64,000 nt of DNA, taken from Cliona cf. orientalis. Its lineage: Eukaryota > Porifera > Demospongiae > Clionaida > Clionaidae. The notes under the pieces were generated by a model. That model ran no database searches and was not told the DNA's origin. It was given only the letters and a program-made list of their open reading frames with translations. Both the position numbers and the translations under genes were made by a program. This document shows positions 61,396 to 64,000 of this stretch, in pieces. The stretch lies in NCBI GenBank assembly GCA_963930775.1, contig OZ005692.1:2900135-2964134 (forward strand), read 5' to 3'. Within the stretch, counting starts at the first letter, position 1, and each line of letters starts with the position of its first letter.

Positions 61396-64000
61396 CTACT
61401 TCTTTGCAGAGTAACGTTTACGCTTGGGGAGTGGAGTGATATCGATCAAGTCAGCTTGCTTACTGTCCCGGACCCGTCGTCGGCAGTTTCCCCGAACTGG
61501 ATCTTTAGCCAAAGCTCCTTGCAGTCGCAGTGATGTGGTATTGTACACAAAATCCTTGACAGTTGGGTTGTCACAGCGGCCCCCATGTGATCTCTGTTTA
61601 CCAAAAAAACTTTCTAGGGGATCCTGATTGAAGCGCTCACTAAATACAGCCCTCACCCCAGGGTAGGACAGTAGATACTGGCTGACATCAAGGAATGAAT
61701 TCACTATAATCAAGGAAAAAAAAATTATCTCGATAACTTGTACGATATTGGCAGAGGAAGATGTCAAGCCACCCATGTATGAAGGTATAGCTTTATTATA
61801 CACCAAGAAAGATATACACAACCACAAACCTGTCATTGTCAGCCCTTCCACTGTCTCTCTGCTAAGCATCATCTGTTGCTTCTGTGCTGCAGTAAATCCC
61901 GCTCGGTCAGAAACACTTTTGTTCCACTCGGCTAAATACCCCAAAAAATCATCCTTAAGCCACTATAATAAAAATAAATGCTCACATTTTGCATCAACAA
62001 TCCAAAAATAATGAATAATTCACCTCAAAACGGGTATCCTTAACAGTCCGGTAGGGGAGTAGATCTGGTTTTCTCTTCTTTCGACCCTCTGTATATGATC
62101 GTACATTGAGGCAATAAAAAAAACGATCAAACATTTGACAAAATCTCTGCGTTTCTTTTGTTGCTGGATCGTTATAGTACTCGAGGGCTTTGGCAACACT
62201 AGCACTTAGTACCTGGATATGAGTATAATAGCATTATAGATACACCATGTAGCTAATACCAAAAATGTACAAAGCTTACCTGAGAAGCAAGATAAACTTT
62301 CATACGGGAGTATGAATTTAAACGAAGATGCTCCGACTTAATCTTAGGTAGCATAGACAACCCTGCTCCAGTAGTGCACTTGTCATTCAAACTCGTCAGA
62401 TGAAGCCAGCTAATGTGCTGCCCATTGATCTAATCATTATGTGTACATGTAAATTAATTTTAGTACCTGGTGTGCATTTAATGGAACATACACATAATAA
62501 TCTATACATAATGTGTACTGCTTACCCACATGGCACGACTATTGGAGTGTGCGAATGAGTTGGCCCAACAGTTTCTAACTGTTTTAATAAGATGTGGAGC
62601 ATCTGAAAAGAAATATATCGGTCGAGGTTCGCCTGCATACGGATTGTTCGTCTTGTACACCGTTTCCTTGGAATTCGAGTGCATACGAAAGAACTTTCGA
62701 TTTTGTGATGCTCCGTCACACACGAAAGCGACAACTTTAAAATCAGCTGCTTCAAGCCTCTGTACAGCTTCCCAGGCAAGTGGAAACAACATATCGGCTG
62801 TGAGACTATGTGTGGCAAATTGGGCGTAAGGAAATTTGAGGTCTATGAAGAGACCTCTGACCATGAATACTAACATATGTTTGGCTACAGGTAGTGGAGA
62901 GCCTGATGTTTCACTGCTGTCGTCACTGCATGATCGCTCAAACTTGAGAAGTTCATTATTAATGTCACCAATGTCTACGTAGCCAATAAGTTGAAGACCA
63001 TGTTTATCGTATACTAAGTTATCTTTGATACGCACTTCATCAAAACATACAGCCACATGCTTTTCATGGAGTTTGAGAGTGTCCATTTTCACTTCTTTGA
63101 GGAGTTGCTCGGTGACTTCAGGTAGGAATCCAGTACCGCTCTTCATATGATGCGTGTAGTCTCGTAGTGTACGACTAGAAGGCAAAGAAATAAATCCAGA
63201 ATCACGAATAGCTTCGTAAGCAGCAGATGAACGAAGTTTGATGTTTAGGCACCACTTGATCATGGTTGGGTGCCATCTCATCTGTCGTGAATTACCCCTC
63301 AATGCCTCTCTTTGTTGCTCCCAAAATAATCGTTTGAATGATCCTTCTGGAAACTGTTCAATAATCGATGGTGTGTGCTCTTCCATTATTTGTGAAAGAT
63401 CTTGATGAAGACAATCATCAACAGTGACCCCTTGAGCGTCAGTGGAGTCCTTTATCTTCTTCATAAGATTGTTGACTTTACGCTCTGCGGAGGTGACTCG
63501 AGCTCGTAATGAGGTCATTCTTTTCTTTTTTTGTGGGGTTGTCAGATACCTAAAGTTAGTACGACTACTAGTGCTAGTGTACTTTGATGGGCTTGATGCA
63601 GTAATTTTTTGCCAACGGGTATGCATCGTCCTAAGTGTAGCCCGATATGAGACACAATTTGCACATTTTCCAGTTGGTACTAACATCTGACATGACACAG
63701 TACGTAATGTGCAGCAGTATGTATCACCATTCAGAGTAACATCAGCAACATCATCAATACTAGCAGATACTTGGCCTTCTTTAAAGCTCTTCTTTTCCTT
63801 TGCCATTTGTACAAATCGTTCATCAGGATGAGCAGCACAAACTTTCAACCTATCCAAACATTGCAACTGGTCGTTCACATTCTTGGGTGTCACGAGTTGG
63901 GGGAAATGGCTAATCGCTGAACACTGGGTAACAGGTCGTCCATGAACATTTAATATCCAGCTACGATCACCCTTGATAACAAATGTTAACACGACGACAC
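61396..64000 (-). CDS. P-element/THAP9-like transposase, N-terminus beyond the right edge
   Basis: Five exons on the minus strand are in frame: (off edge)-62526, 62429-62280, 62212-62024, 61962-61830, 61703-61396, all GT-AG. The first shown has cysteine pairs (CANC, CC), a Lys-rich coiled stretch, then MRWHPTMIKWCLNIKLRSSA and LPSSRTLRDYTHH. The transposase core has VCFDEVRIKDNLVYD, VRGLFIDLKFPYAQF, VAFVCDGASQNRKFF and FFSDAPHLIKTVRN, which fit the RNase-H-like fold with acidic residues (the first two blocks carry probable catalytic Asp). The second has INGQHISWLHLTSLNDKC; the last has NQDPLESFFGKQRSHGGRCD followed by NPTVKDF, a known signature of this family. No break is seen inside, so the gene may be functional. 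The THAP DNA-binding domain, if present, is off the edge. Confidence 0.85.

Overview
The window is eukaryotic nuclear DNA, most likely from a sponge (probably a demosponge). The support is genes with many small GT-AG introns, animal protein families (a MAPKAP kinase, a 7TM receptor), a cysteine-rich multi-pass receptor of a type I associate with sponge genomes, very many small inverted-repeat transposons, and constant use of the palindrome TACATGTA in introns. The species call is an inference; no marker gene settles it.

Layout. 1-2290 is repeats: a ~188-bp satellite, then a GCTTAG-ATC-CTAAGC minisatellite. 2351-2929 is a Gln/Pro/Met-rich terminal exon. 3352-11228 (+) is a complete nine-exon MAPKAPK2/3-type kinase gene, with an intronless antisense ORF (8554-9516) in one of its introns. 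11229-14118 is non-coding and partly tandem-repetitive. 14119-39105 (+) is one 22-exon gene, reconstructed here with every exon junction in frame (1696 residues). It encodes a nuclear-looking protein with four diverged Ski/Sno/Dac-like repeats, paired zinc ribbons, an AT-hook-like patch and a C-terminal coiled coil. Its 11.8-kb intron holds two paralogous two-exon antisense mini-genes and a dense pile of nested inverted-repeat elements.

39921-59930 is a receptor cluster shaped by segmental duplication. A single-exon 7TM receptor (39921-41054, -) and a 606-residue Cys-rich multi-pass receptor (42691-44511, -) appear intact. Copies of both lie at 52.1-59.9 kb. There the 7TM copy is cut to its first ~26 codons, and the 606-residue copy is broken by a ~460-bp inverted-repeat element and by a second element that itself carries a 5'-truncated LINE. 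Between the two units sit a ~2.2-kb long-TIR element and a 3.2-kb CACTG-ended element containing a Harbinger-like element, which contains another inverted-repeat element with a tRNA-derived core.

60-64 kb holds a P-element/THAP9-like transposase gene (- strand, running off the right edge) and a convergent 332-residue ORF that probably belongs to the same element.

The kinase and the 22-exon gene look like ordinary host genes. The right half is a young receptor array under heavy transposon traffic. All gene models come from reading splice signals and frames by eye.
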